DNA of 64,000 nt from Pycnococcus provasolii (lineage: Eukaryota > Chlorophyta > Pseudoscourfieldiophyceae > Pseudoscourfieldiales), in the NCBI GenBank assembly GCA_049487715.1, contig CP150566.1:186001-250000 (forward strand), written 5' to 3'. Within the stretch, counting starts at the first letter, position 1, and each line of letters starts with the position of its first letter. This document shows, one piece after another, positions 18,382 through 26,541 of the stretch. Position numbers and translations under genes: made by a program. Under the pieces are notes generated by a model. The model was not told the DNA's origin, ran no database searches, and was given only the letters and a program-made list of their open reading frames with translations.

Positions 18382-18627
18382 ATGGACCTCAAGTTCTTTG
18401 TGCACCGCGCGAACGTCATGGCGCTGTACCGAGAGTGTCTACGCACCGCGAGAAGGGCGCCGGTGCAGGCTAGGGCAGACCTCTGCGAGATGGCGAGACA
18501 GGAGTTCAGAGACAGCATCCGACTATCAGACGGCAACACGAAGGACGCACCGAACGCGAAGATGCTACTGCAGCAAGGACGCAACCGATTACAAGAAATC
18601 AAAATGATGGTTGACATGGTAAAGTGA
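18382..18627 (+). CDS. LYR-motif protein (LYRM2-like)
   Basis: The 81-residue product starts MDLKFFVHRANVMALYRECL: a Complex1_LYR domain with LYR written as LYRE, then RTARRAP and MARQEFR. LYR proteins bind the mitochondrial acyl carrier protein and assist respiratory-complex or Fe-S assembly (family knowledge). LYRM2 in animals supports complex I; the DLKFF and VMALYR spacing is closest to that subgroup. The same frame extends upstream to an ATG at 18202, adding 60 Gly/Ala/Arg residues that could be a mitochondrial presequence. I use the internal ATG because LYRM2 proteins begin there and the longer version would overlap the opposite-strand ssSPT frame. Confidence 0.75.
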   Translation: MDLKFFVHRANVMALYRECLRTARRAPVQARADLCEMARQEFRDSIRLSDGNTKDAPNAKMLLQQGRNRLQEIKMMVDMVK

Positions 18628-18745
18628 TGTAACAGAAGTGACAAAGAAAAACAAATGATGGGTTGACATTCTCATTCTCTTTATGCGCGACTGACCTCTT
18701 TGCATCTTGTTTGTTATGGGCAATATCGAGTTGGCTTACGGATTC

Positions 18746-19234
18746 TTACTTTTCACAGGGCCTCCACACCTGTGTCTTCTTGTTCCCGTTGCCATTCGAG
18801 TTGCCATACGAACCACCACCACTTGTGCCATTGGACGACGATGAACGGCCGGCACCTCGTCCACGTCCGCCTGATGACCAGCCTCGACCATGACCACGCC
18901 CGCCCGTGCCGCGGCCTCCTCCGTTCGTCGGAGCGTTCGTCGATAAGACTAACGGCGGAGGTGCCATGCGTGGCGCATCCTCTGAACAAATTCGCATCTC
19001 CGCCTGTTCGTCGCCGTAGAAGCCACCAAGGCACACCGTAGAACCCGCAACGATCGAGTCGCGCGTCTCCTCGTCTACCAAAGAGTCGAATGACGCGACG
19101 ACACGAGTACCAGCTGGGCCATAGCGCATCTCCAAAGCACGCACATTCCCGAAGCGTGCAAGCACGGACGTGCAATGCCGCTCGACGTCGCGGCTCGTCG
19201 AACCCTTGCCTTCGGATGCAAGTTCGTCTAGCAT
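18746..19234 (-). CDS. RRM-like protein with RGG/Gly-rich tail (5' end unresolved, possibly disrupted)
   Basis: The frame from 19234 encodes 162 residues. The first half looks like the alpha1-beta2-beta3-alpha2 part of an RRM (RDVERHCTSVLARFGNVRAL, TRVVASFDSLVDEETRDSIV). The second half is a Gly/Arg/Ser-rich RGG-type tail ending KKTQVWRPCEK, typical of RNA-binding proteins. The expected beta1 strand, NPVVVLERLP, lies directly upstream in the same frame but is separated by a TAG codon at about 19235-19243. An intron signal pair (GTACGT near 19350, CTAG near 19301) lies further upstream, and a Gln/Ala-rich frame spans 19344-19565. The gene is either disrupted, oddly spliced, or starts at 19234. 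Confidence 0.45.
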   Translation of the reverse strand: MLDELASEGKGSTSRDVERHCTSVLARFGNVRALEMRYGPAGTRVVASFDSLVDEETRDSIVAGSTVCLGGFYGDEQAEMRICSEDAPRMAPPPLVLSTNAPTNGGGRGTGGRGHGRGWSSGGRGRGAGRSSSSNGTSGGGSYGNSNGNGNKKTQVWRPCEK

Positions 19235-19963
19235 AGCCTATGGCAATCGCTCGAGCACAACCACCGGATTCATTCGATTTTCCGTCGACGAAACGTCGTC
19301 CTAGAAAGCTGGCAAATTTTGTGTGTGAGGGAAACTCAGGCGGTTACGTACTCGGCACGCTCGCTCCTGGCCTGATGGCTGGTGCGCACCAACCCGGGTC
19401 GTTGCTTTGTTCATACGGCATGCTGGCCCTGGCGTCGTGCACGACGCCGTTGCTGAGGTGCATTATGGGCATAGTCGGTGGCGCGGCAAAGTGCAAGCTT
19501 TGTATCGCCGCTGCCGCCGCTGCCGCCGCAAGGTTGTGGTGTTGCTGCTGACGACTCTGCTGCATCTGCTGTTCTTGGTTCTTCTAAAGGTTCGCCGCCG
19601 GCGGGTCCGCCGCGTCGCCCTTCGCGGCGGTTGTTTGTGCCTGCCCCTAGTCCGTGGTTGTGGTTGTGGTTGTGGTTGTCATCGCGAAGTTCGTGCTGCA
19701 TGTGACGAAGGTGGTGACACTCCCCAGGGCGTCGGTTACCGCGGAGAAGAAGAAGAAGAAGAGGAGGAGGGGGAGGAGGCGTTTTCTCACTCGCAACCTT
19801 CCAGCGTGCGAGGATGGATGAATGGTTCAACGGAGTATCCCCCAGTTGAAAAGGGGAGCAGGCGCCCTCGGTCCCCAACCCCGGTCCTCGGGCTGTGGTC
19901 GGTCCGCCCCTCCCTGCCATCGGACCCGCCCTATCGAACCACATCCAACCTCACGCCCGCTCC
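19235..19963. other. Divergent region with possible 5' exons of the RRM-like gene
   Basis: Minus-strand frames here are Gln/Ala-rich (19344-19565) and Asn-His/Gly-rich (about 19600-19700). They may be upstream exons of the RRM-like gene, but no splice model keeps frame cleanly. An AAG/GAG repeat lies at about 19745-19776. The last ~150 bases before 19964 would be the EDEM promoter/5' UTR. Confidence 0.35.
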
Positions 19964-22900
19964 ATGGCGATGACGCGGGCGAGGTCGGCGAACGCGAGAA
20001 GAGGGAACACGATCACACTACTTGCCATATGCGCAATATGCCTACACATCACAAACGCACCAACAAATACACGCACACGCAACTACGGCGTCGTGGGGGC
20101 GGCGGCTGCGGAGCAGTGCGCAGCTTTCGGGTCGGCGAGAGGGAGCGCGAGACCTAAGCAGCCAGTTCGTGAGTGGATACGGTGGTCCATGCCCGGCTTT
20201 CAGAGCAAGCGTAAGACGTCGAGCGGGAAGCACGTGACGCGCAACGGGACGGTCGCGCTGGACGACGCCGCGGCGCTACGGGCGGAGGCGCTGCACACCT
20301 TCCACGCGTCGTGGACGGCATACAAGGAGCTCGCGTATCCCATGGACGCGCTCGATCCGTCGACTTGTTCGGGACAGAACGAGTACGGAGGACTGGCGAT
20401 GACCGCGCTAGACTCGCTTGACATGCTCCTTCTCGCCGACCGAGCGCATGACTTCGATGAGGTGTCCCAGCACGTAGAGCGCAGAAACTCCGAAGGAACG
20501 CCTTGGGCGAACGGGTACCGCGTCAACGTGTTCGAGGTGACGATCCGAGCTCTCGGGGGGCTCCTTAGCGCGCACGCTATGCTCGTGCACAACGAAAAAT
20601 CGACTGTGGGTCAAAAGACAACGCCGCGCCAGCTAAACAGCATATTGTACACGCAGCAGCATGCCGAGGCTGCGAGACATATCACGGACCTGCTCGTGCC
20701 CGCGTTCAACACGCCCACGGGCATACCACTCCCTTGGGTGTACCTCGCGGAGCAGGGCACCGGTGATGCCAGCCTTCGTCGCAATCCTGCATGTGCCGCC
20801 GGCGCAGGTTCGCTGCTGCTCGAGTGGGCGTACCTCTCCCACGTCACTGGTGACGGGAGGTATCGCACGTACGCGAGGCGTGCACTCGGCGCGATCGCGA
20901 ATCGTGTCAGCACCACCACAGGTCTTCCCGGCAACACGATCGACCTCAACACGGGTCAGTGGATGCGTGACGATACCGGGCCTGGTGCGGGCGTCGACTC
21001 GTTTTACGAGTATCTGCTCAAGGGATACCTCATGCTCGGCGAGCCCGGGCTGCTCCGCGCGTTTGCGAATCGCCACGCGAACGCGACGAGGTGGATGAGC
21101 GCAAGCGACGTGGCGGCGGACGACACGGCTGCGTCCAACGGGTCGGTAAATGCTTCCAACTCGGAGGCGTTCGTCAGCACTCACGGTGTGCCGTGGCTGA
21201 TGGACGTTAGCGTGAGTACCGGCCGCGTCTCGGGGCCTTGGGTTGGAAGTCTCGCGGGGTTCTGGCCAGCCATGCGCGCGCACGCGGGACTCGGTGGAAT
21301 TGGCAGCATGGCCGCGCGGCTGATGCGCGGGTACCATGCCACGTGGAACTTTTTCGGCGGCCTGCCCGAGCTGTTCGCACCGCAGTATCGTGGCAGCGGC
21401 AGCGGCGGCGGCGGCGGCGACGCCAGCGCGGCTGGCGCCTCCTCCTCCTCCTCCTCCAAGGTTGAATCACACGCGTGGTCGCCGATGTACGCGCCGAGTG
21501 CGCATCCCAACCAGAACTCGTACCCTCTACGACCCGAGCTTGTCGAGTCCGCGGCGAGCCTTGCGGCGCACGAGGCGCACGCCCTTGCCGCGTACGCGGT
21601 GGCGTCAGCGGAAGTGTCGCGGCGCGAGGCGGAGGGCAGGACGCTGCCTCCGCACATTAAAAGCCTGCTATCGGCATACGAGACGGTGCATGGTGGATCG
21701 GCCGCCGCACTGGCGATGCTGAACCTCACGCAGGCGGTGGCGCGCGACGTGCAAGACGTGCTGCTGACGCGGTGCAGCAGCGTCTGCGCAAGCAAGTACG
21801 CTCTCATAAATGGCATGAGCAACGTGGTGCGCGGCACGCACAGCGGCAGCGCGATTGAGAGCTTTCTCTTCAGTGAGACGCTCAAGTATTTACTTGTGAT
21901 TTGGCAGGGAGACAACCGGGAAGGATACGCCCTTATGCGGCACTACGTGTTTACCACGGAGGGACATCTGCTTCCGCCGTTGAGGCGCGATGCTGCGCTC
22001 GAGGAGCCTCCGTCTGGGGATAGCAAGGCGCCGTTGGACGAGGAAGCTGACATGTGGACATCCTGGGCGGAGATCCCTGATGACTTTGATGACAGCACCG
22101 CCTTGGAGCAATCTCTCTTCGAGAATTCGCCGCCCTCGGAGGTACCACCCGGATGTGCTGCCGCGTGTTTGGCGGCTGTGGCAGGTCCAGGGGTTTGCAC
22201 GGCTGACGTAACCGATCGCGAGCGCCTGCGTCGCTTTGCGCACGTGCGCGCACAGCCGATCAGCTGCATGCTTCTGCTGCGCCGCCGCTGCGCAGCCTGC
22301 GTAGTATCGCACAACGCCCTCGAAGATGAGCGCGCGGCGGCACGTGCTAGCCCGAAGTGGCCACCAGCTGGCGGTGCGGCAGTCAGCGTGCAACATCCAG
22401 CCCAATCTTCGTCTCGTCGCGCGAGGGACACGCAGCAGTGTACTTCAGGTGGTGACGATGTGGACGAGGAGGAGGTGGAGGGTGACGAGGAGGAGGTCGC
22501 GCAAGGAGAGCAGAAGGCTGAAAAGGAGGCGCTCACCGTAACGGCGCGATTCGCTTGTGGACTTGGAGGTGGAGACGTCGCGATGTGTACGCAAGTGGCA
22601 CTTGACGGGCAATTTTCACTTGAGGAGGCTGCAGCTATCGTGGCGGAGGCTGTGGAGGAAAGAGGGCAATGTCCACACCATTCCAAGTCCCCAGCGGGCA
22701 TTTCGCTGCTGAAGCACGTGGACAGGACTTCGACTGCCAATGCTGCCGTGGCCTCCGCGGATGATGCCGTAGCGTATGCTGCAGCCGACGATGCTGCAGC
22801 AGCCAGCAAGGCGGAGCTCGGCTCGGTGGCAAAGACCGCGGCAGATGAGCGAACGGTTCTTATCGTTCGACTCGTGCAGAATGCGGCTGATGCCAATGCA

Positions 22901-23599
22901 GGCGCGGATGCAACTCTTCGCACCATCACGTGGCCGCACCTTCTTGATTTTCTGAATCGGAAGAGCCCTGCGATCGCGTGGAGGGACGAAAGGCCAGCGA
23001 TGACGGCGAGCTTTGGTCCATCTCCCAGGCCCGTGTCTCTCGCGGAATTCGAAAGGCTCAAGCAGCTGACATTCGGTGATGCGTATGGAGGTGCTCGCCA
23101 GCTGCTCCGTCGCATGGTTTGGGCGAACCCGGCAGATGCCTGCGGCTATAATTCGAATTCGGACGACATGCGTGGTGCGATGGCTATTGTGATGCGCGGA
23201 GGTTGTACGTTCGCGGCTAAGGCGCGCATCCTCCAATCTGCCGGCGCGGTGGAAATGGTGGTGGTTGACAATGTGGAAGACAGCGCGGAGGGATTGCTGC
23301 GCATGGGAATGGACGAGGAAGAGGCGGAGCCTGGAATACCCTCCGCGATTGTTGGTCATTCGGCGTTGACTCGCCTCAAGCCGGAGGATGTCTCGTCGAA
23401 TAATCTGTACGGCTACCTGAGTCGCGGTGCTCCAACGAGCGGCACGCTGTCAGCCGCTACTCCCCAGGCATCGGCGAAGAGTCCATCGCAGGCTTATCGT
23501 CTCGAGGTGGAGGCGACCGATGTGAGGCACCTTGCCAAGTTGAATGTTGCCGATGTGGTTTTGGCGCTGCAAAGGGCGCTTCAAGGTGGAGGCTTGTAA
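19964..23599 (+). CDS. EDEM3-like ER alpha-mannosidase (GH47 plus PA domain)
   Basis: EDEM proteins trim mannose from misfolded glycoproteins for ER-associated degradation (family knowledge). I start at the ATG at 19964, which gives a basic N-terminus then TITLLAICAICLHITNA as signal peptide or anchor; 1,211 residues. The GH47 barrel spans roughly residues 90-680: GGLAMTALDSLDMLLLAD, AGSLLLEWAYLS, GVDSFYEYLLKGYLML, PELVESAASL and ESFLFSETLKYLLVIW, then YVFTTEGHLLPP. The VDSFYEYLLKG, PEL.ES and SETLKYL blocks are GH47 hallmarks. A PA domain at about 1043-1150 (GAMAIVMRGGCTFAAKA, SAIVGHSAL) makes EDEM3 the closest relative. Odd points: low-complexity inserts inside the barrel (Gly/Ser run near residue 475) and a long acidic stretch between barrel and PA domain. 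Confidence 0.9.
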   Translation: MAMTRARSANARRGNTITLLAICAICLHITNAPTNTRTRNYGVVGAAAAEQCAAFGSARGSARPKQPVREWIRWSMPGFQSKRKTSSGKHVTRNGTVALDDAAALRAEALHTFHASWTAYKELAYPMDALDPSTCSGQNEYGGLAMTALDSLDMLLLADRAHDFDEVSQHVERRNSEGTPWANGYRVNVFEVTIRALGGLLSAHAMLVHNEKSTVGQKTTPRQLNSILYTQQHAEAARHITDLLVPAFNTPTGIPLPWVYLAEQGTGDASLRRNPACAAGAGSLLLEWAYLSHVTGDGRYRTYARRALGAIANRVSTTTGLPGNTIDLNTGQWMRDDTGPGAGVDSFYEYLLKGYLMLGEPGLLRAFANRHANATRWMSASDVAADDTAASNGSVNASNSEAFVSTHGVPWLMDVSVSTGRVSGPWVGSLAGFWPAMRAHAGLGGIGSMAARLMRGYHATWNFFGGLPELFAPQYRGSGSGGGGGDASAAGASSSSSSKVESHAWSPMYAPSAHPNQNSYPLRPELVESAASLAAHEAHALAAYAVASAEVSRREAEGRTLPPHIKSLLSAYETVHGGSAAALAMLNLTQAVARDVQDVLLTRCSSVCASKYALINGMSNVVRGTHSGSAIESFLFSETLKYLLVIWQGDNREGYALMRHYVFTTEGHLLPPLRRDAALEEPPSGDSKAPLDEEADMWTSWAEIPDDFDDSTALEQSLFENSPPSEVPPGCAAACLAAVAGPGVCTADVTDRERLRRFAHVRAQPISCMLLLRRRCAACVVSHNALEDERAAARASPKWPPAGGAAVSVQHPAQSSSRRARDTQQCTSGGDDVDEEEVEGDEEEVAQGEQKAEKEALTVTARFACGLGGGDVAMCTQVALDGQFSLEEAAAIVAEAVEERGQCPHHSKSPAGISLLKHVDRTSTANAAVASADDAVAYAAADDAAAASKAELGSVAKTAADERTVLIVRLVQNAADANAGADATLRTITWPHLLDFLNRKSPAIAWRDERPAMTASFGPSPRPVSLAEFERLKQLTFGDAYGGARQLLRRMVWANPADACGYNSNSDDMRGAMAIVMRGGCTFAAKARILQSAGAVEMVVVDNVEDSAEGLLRMGMDEEEAEPGIPSAIVGHSALTRLKPEDVSSNNLYGYLSRGAPTSGTLSAATPQASAKSPSQAYRLEVEATDVRHLAKLNVADVVLALQRALQGGGL

Positions 23600-23657
23600 C
23601 ATATGTGTGAAAACTAAAGATCTGCTCGTTTTTCAGTTGTGTAATAGAGTTTACAAA

Positions 23658-24120
23658 TTAGGTGACATCATCATCTCTCCCCTCGCGCGCCACTGCAGTC
23701 AAGATCAGCGCCATCACCGTAGCTGCGGCCATGGTGATATTTGACACACCCGCCTTGCTACAGGCAGCCATGGCGGCGAGCAGCGCGAGGCATCCCAAGT
23801 TGTTGAGAATGGAGTTTACCCAAGCAACGTAAGAATCGCTGCGACTGCCACGCACTTGTTGACAGCAAGTCGCGGTTGCTTGGGGTTGTGCAACATGCCG
23901 ATTGCGATCGGCGCGCCTGCGAAGTACCCCCACGGTCCCCACGATAGCAGAGCCTCGAGTTGTGCGTCGGTCGTCTCGCGGCCGAAGAGTTGTTTGGAAG
24001 CATCGGCCGCACTGCTTATTTGACTCCATCCGACGTTCTGCGCTATTCCCAGCAGGCAGTAGTACGTCAAGACGAGCCACCTGGTACTATTCGCTCCTGT
24101 GCGACTCGTGGGCGACACGG
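23658..24120 (-). pseudogene. Fragment of an MFS transporter (FLVCR-like), frameshifted
   Basis: In one minus-strand frame, RWLVLTYYCLLGIAQNVGW and WGPWGYFAGAPIAIGML resemble the first two membrane helices of an MFS carrier of the FLVCR type. The frame ends at a TAA near 23812. In the next frame the sequence continues without a gap as VAWVNSILNNLGCLALL and ends with a last hydrophobic helix and the stop at 23658. A one-base shift near 23820-23826 would join them. At about 150 residues it is one third of normal MFS length, so most helices are missing. No good start codon was found. I read it as a decaying fragment, although an unusual small spliced membrane protein cannot be excluded. Confidence 0.5.
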
Positions 24121-24763
24121 CCGGTTGTTGATTGCAAGGGCATGCTTTTCCTGAGGCGCGTAATAACCGTATGTAACGTCTGGGCAAAGGTGCCAAGGGA
24201 TAGGGGTTTGGGACTCCCGTGGGTAACAAAAAATCCTCTCGATGACGAGGATTATCAGGATGGCGGACCTTTTTGTTCCTACGTGCAAGGTCAGATGAGG
24301 GAATTGGGATGGGTGGGAGGAGCGCCGCCTCTGTGGTAACTTGTAAAAGTAGTGGGAGATGAGACAGGGGAACGTCCAGTCTACATACACGGTCTGCACG
24401 TCTGCGCAAGAGCCCTAAAGCATCTGACCCTGTGCGTTTGCGGTAGGGTTTTGGAAGGGGTTTTGGCTTGTTGTGTATCTTTCTCAAAATATTTGGAGAT
24501 CTTTACAGGGGTCAACCCGGTACGCGTTGCGGACCGGCAACACCCTTCCATTCCGGTTGTGGCCTCCTCCCCCCTCTTCCCCTCGGAGCCTGCACCCAAC
24601 GACACCCATTACCAACCTCCCCGCACCCTGGAGGTGGAGCCGGAGGGCAAGCGCACCCCACCCTACTTCCTACCCCACCACACGCCATACCTCCTTCGCA
24701 CAACATCTCTCGAATACGGGATACCGTGCGCGCACGGCAACTGCACAACTGCACGCACACGCA

Positions 24764-24795
<32 letters not shown>

Positions 24796-24803
24796 CACCG
24801 GCC
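24121..24803. other. Intergenic region with CA/GCAC microsatellite
   Basis: Upstream region of the At1g01500-like gene, pyrimidine-rich, ending in a microsatellite. Frames overlapping it on both strands are low-complexity and not convincing. Confidence 0.45.
24751..24798. repeat. GCAC/AC microsatellite
   Basis: (GCAC)n running into (AC)n just before the ATG at 24804, thus probably in the 5' UTR. Confidence 0.9.
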
Positions 24804-26060
24804 ATGGAGCAACAACAAACAGAACAGCAGCAGCTGGCCAACTACCCTGCGAAAACGCGAGGAGGGGGCATTCTGCGCCTACCTTTCTTGGGCAGGTTTG
24901 CCAACAAAGACGAAGAGCAGGACAAAAACAGCAATGCCGCCGCACAGCCGCCACAGCGTCGACGCTCGTGCGACTGGAGTGCTGCGCCACTCGTCACGGA
25001 GTGCTCGAGTGACGAGGACGTCGCTGAGGGGGAAGGGGCAAGCCTGCGGGCTATGGCGGAAGGATCGCACCTGCACGTACGTATTCTCCCAAGAACCCAC
25101 ACAATGCTCACAAACACGAAAGGGCAAAAAAAAAGACCCTCGCCAAAAGTTGAACACTAACAAAACAAAAACTCACCTTAGGTACAAGCGTGCATAATAC
25201 GCCTCAAGCCTGAATTTCTTGACAACACACAACAGCAGCAGCAGCAGCAACAACAAAAACAACAAAACAGCGCCGGTAAAGCCGCCACTCATTCTTACAT
25301 GCACACGGAGGAGCTGCAGCTGCGCCTGTGTGTGCCGTCGACAGCCACGGAACCCGTCGCCGCTCTACAGGTGAACGGTGTTCCCATCCCGGGCAGCGAG
25401 GTATCGACCGTGCTGCGTCGAGACCGGCAAGGGTGCTACGTCAGCACAGACCAGCTCGCGGTTGCTCAGACAGCCACGATCGAGGTGTACCAGGAGGGGC
25501 ACACGTGGACGTGCGGCAGCTTTGTGCGCCATGGCGGGGACGACGACGAGACGACGACGTGGACGGTGGAATTCTACCCCATGGAGTCTGCGGTTCCCAC
25601 GTCGCCGAGGAAGGGTGAGGAACCCGCACCGAGCTGCGAACTTGAGCTGTGCGTGGTGGGCAAGTGCGGGGGAACGCCTTGCTGTCTGTCAGGGAATGTG
25701 CGGTGCCAGTCCGCACGACGCACGTCGCCGCGTGGTACGATGATGGGACGCATGCCCAGCCTTCCGTCGGTGAGTGAGGAGTCGGTGCTTCCCGCGATGT
25801 TGTCTGCCAACTCGCTCGCGGACTTCAAGGACAAGTCGCTGATGACGTACTTCGACCCAGCCATCGAGTATGCACGAGGTGACGGCACGGATCCGAGCTG
25901 GTTCGGTGCAGGCGTACGCGTTGGCATGGGACTCGGACTTGGCGTTTGCCTTGGAATGGGACTTGGCGTCGGGCTTTTGATGAGCTCGTACCAGCGAGCG
26001 TCGCAGGCGGTGAAGCGCATCGCACCGTCGACCAGTGAGGTGATGCGGCTCACGCGATAG
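24804..26060 (+). CDS. At1g01500-like conserved plant-lineage membrane protein (1 intron)
   Basis: Exons 24804-25076 and 25182-26060, joined in phase 0 across a 105-base intron (GTACGT...CTTAG), give 383 residues. The N-terminus is Gln-rich (MEQQQTEQQQLANYP). The conserved part runs ACIIRLKPEFLD, LQLRLCVPS, ALQVNGVPIPGSE, LRRDRQGCYVSTDQLAV, IEVYQEG. A glycine-rich membrane helix follows near the C-terminus (GVRVGMGLGLGVCLGMGLGVG, then LLMSSYQ). This combination matches the plant family around Arabidopsis At1g01500, which has been labelled erythronate-4-phosphate dehydrogenase-like without a dehydrogenase domain I can see. Function is not established. A CAG/CAA repeat encodes a Gln run in exon 2. 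Confidence in the spliced model is high because it joins the conserved block in frame. Confidence 0.82.
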
Positions 26061-26541
26061 TTGAAAATTGAATTTCCTTAGGCCGAACAGGCCACAACTG
26101 GACGATTTACACGATTTGTAATCACGCAGTACACGTTTTTCCTAACCCATAGGATTGCTCATTCAGTAGCGGTCGTCCTTTCGTGGTGCTATTCAGCAGC
26201 GCATGTGTACATGGCGTTGGTGAGTTACGGAAGGTTTTACCAGAGAGAGAGCTTTACGTTGGCCGTCCATCGTGCGAGCCTCCTCTTTCGCTTGTTCTGC
26301 GAAACAAAGTTGACGTGTTGTTTTTCCACTTTTTCTTTTTCGTCTACGATCCCTCAGGCACAGAAGAGTCGGTAGGTACTACGACGGATCCCCAGATGCG
26401 AATCACATCTTCCAAGTCCCTCCTGTATTGTATTTGAGCCTTATTACCTTTACCTTTTTACCGCCATCCACGTCATCCACTCATCACTATCACAATCACA
26501 ATCAGTACGCTTGCACAGCACTAAAAACAACACAAGACGAC
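26061..26541. other. Intergenic/promoter region
   Basis: About 480 bases between two same-strand genes. AT-richer with T-runs near 26320-26342; CACAATCACAATCA near the downstream start. No gene seen. Confidence 0.4.

Noticed and set aside
24352-25197. Plus-strand frame of 281 codons spanning the microsatellite
   Set aside because: It overlaps the first exon of the At1g01500-like gene in another frame and is mostly His/Thr/Arg repeats from the CA/GCAC tract.
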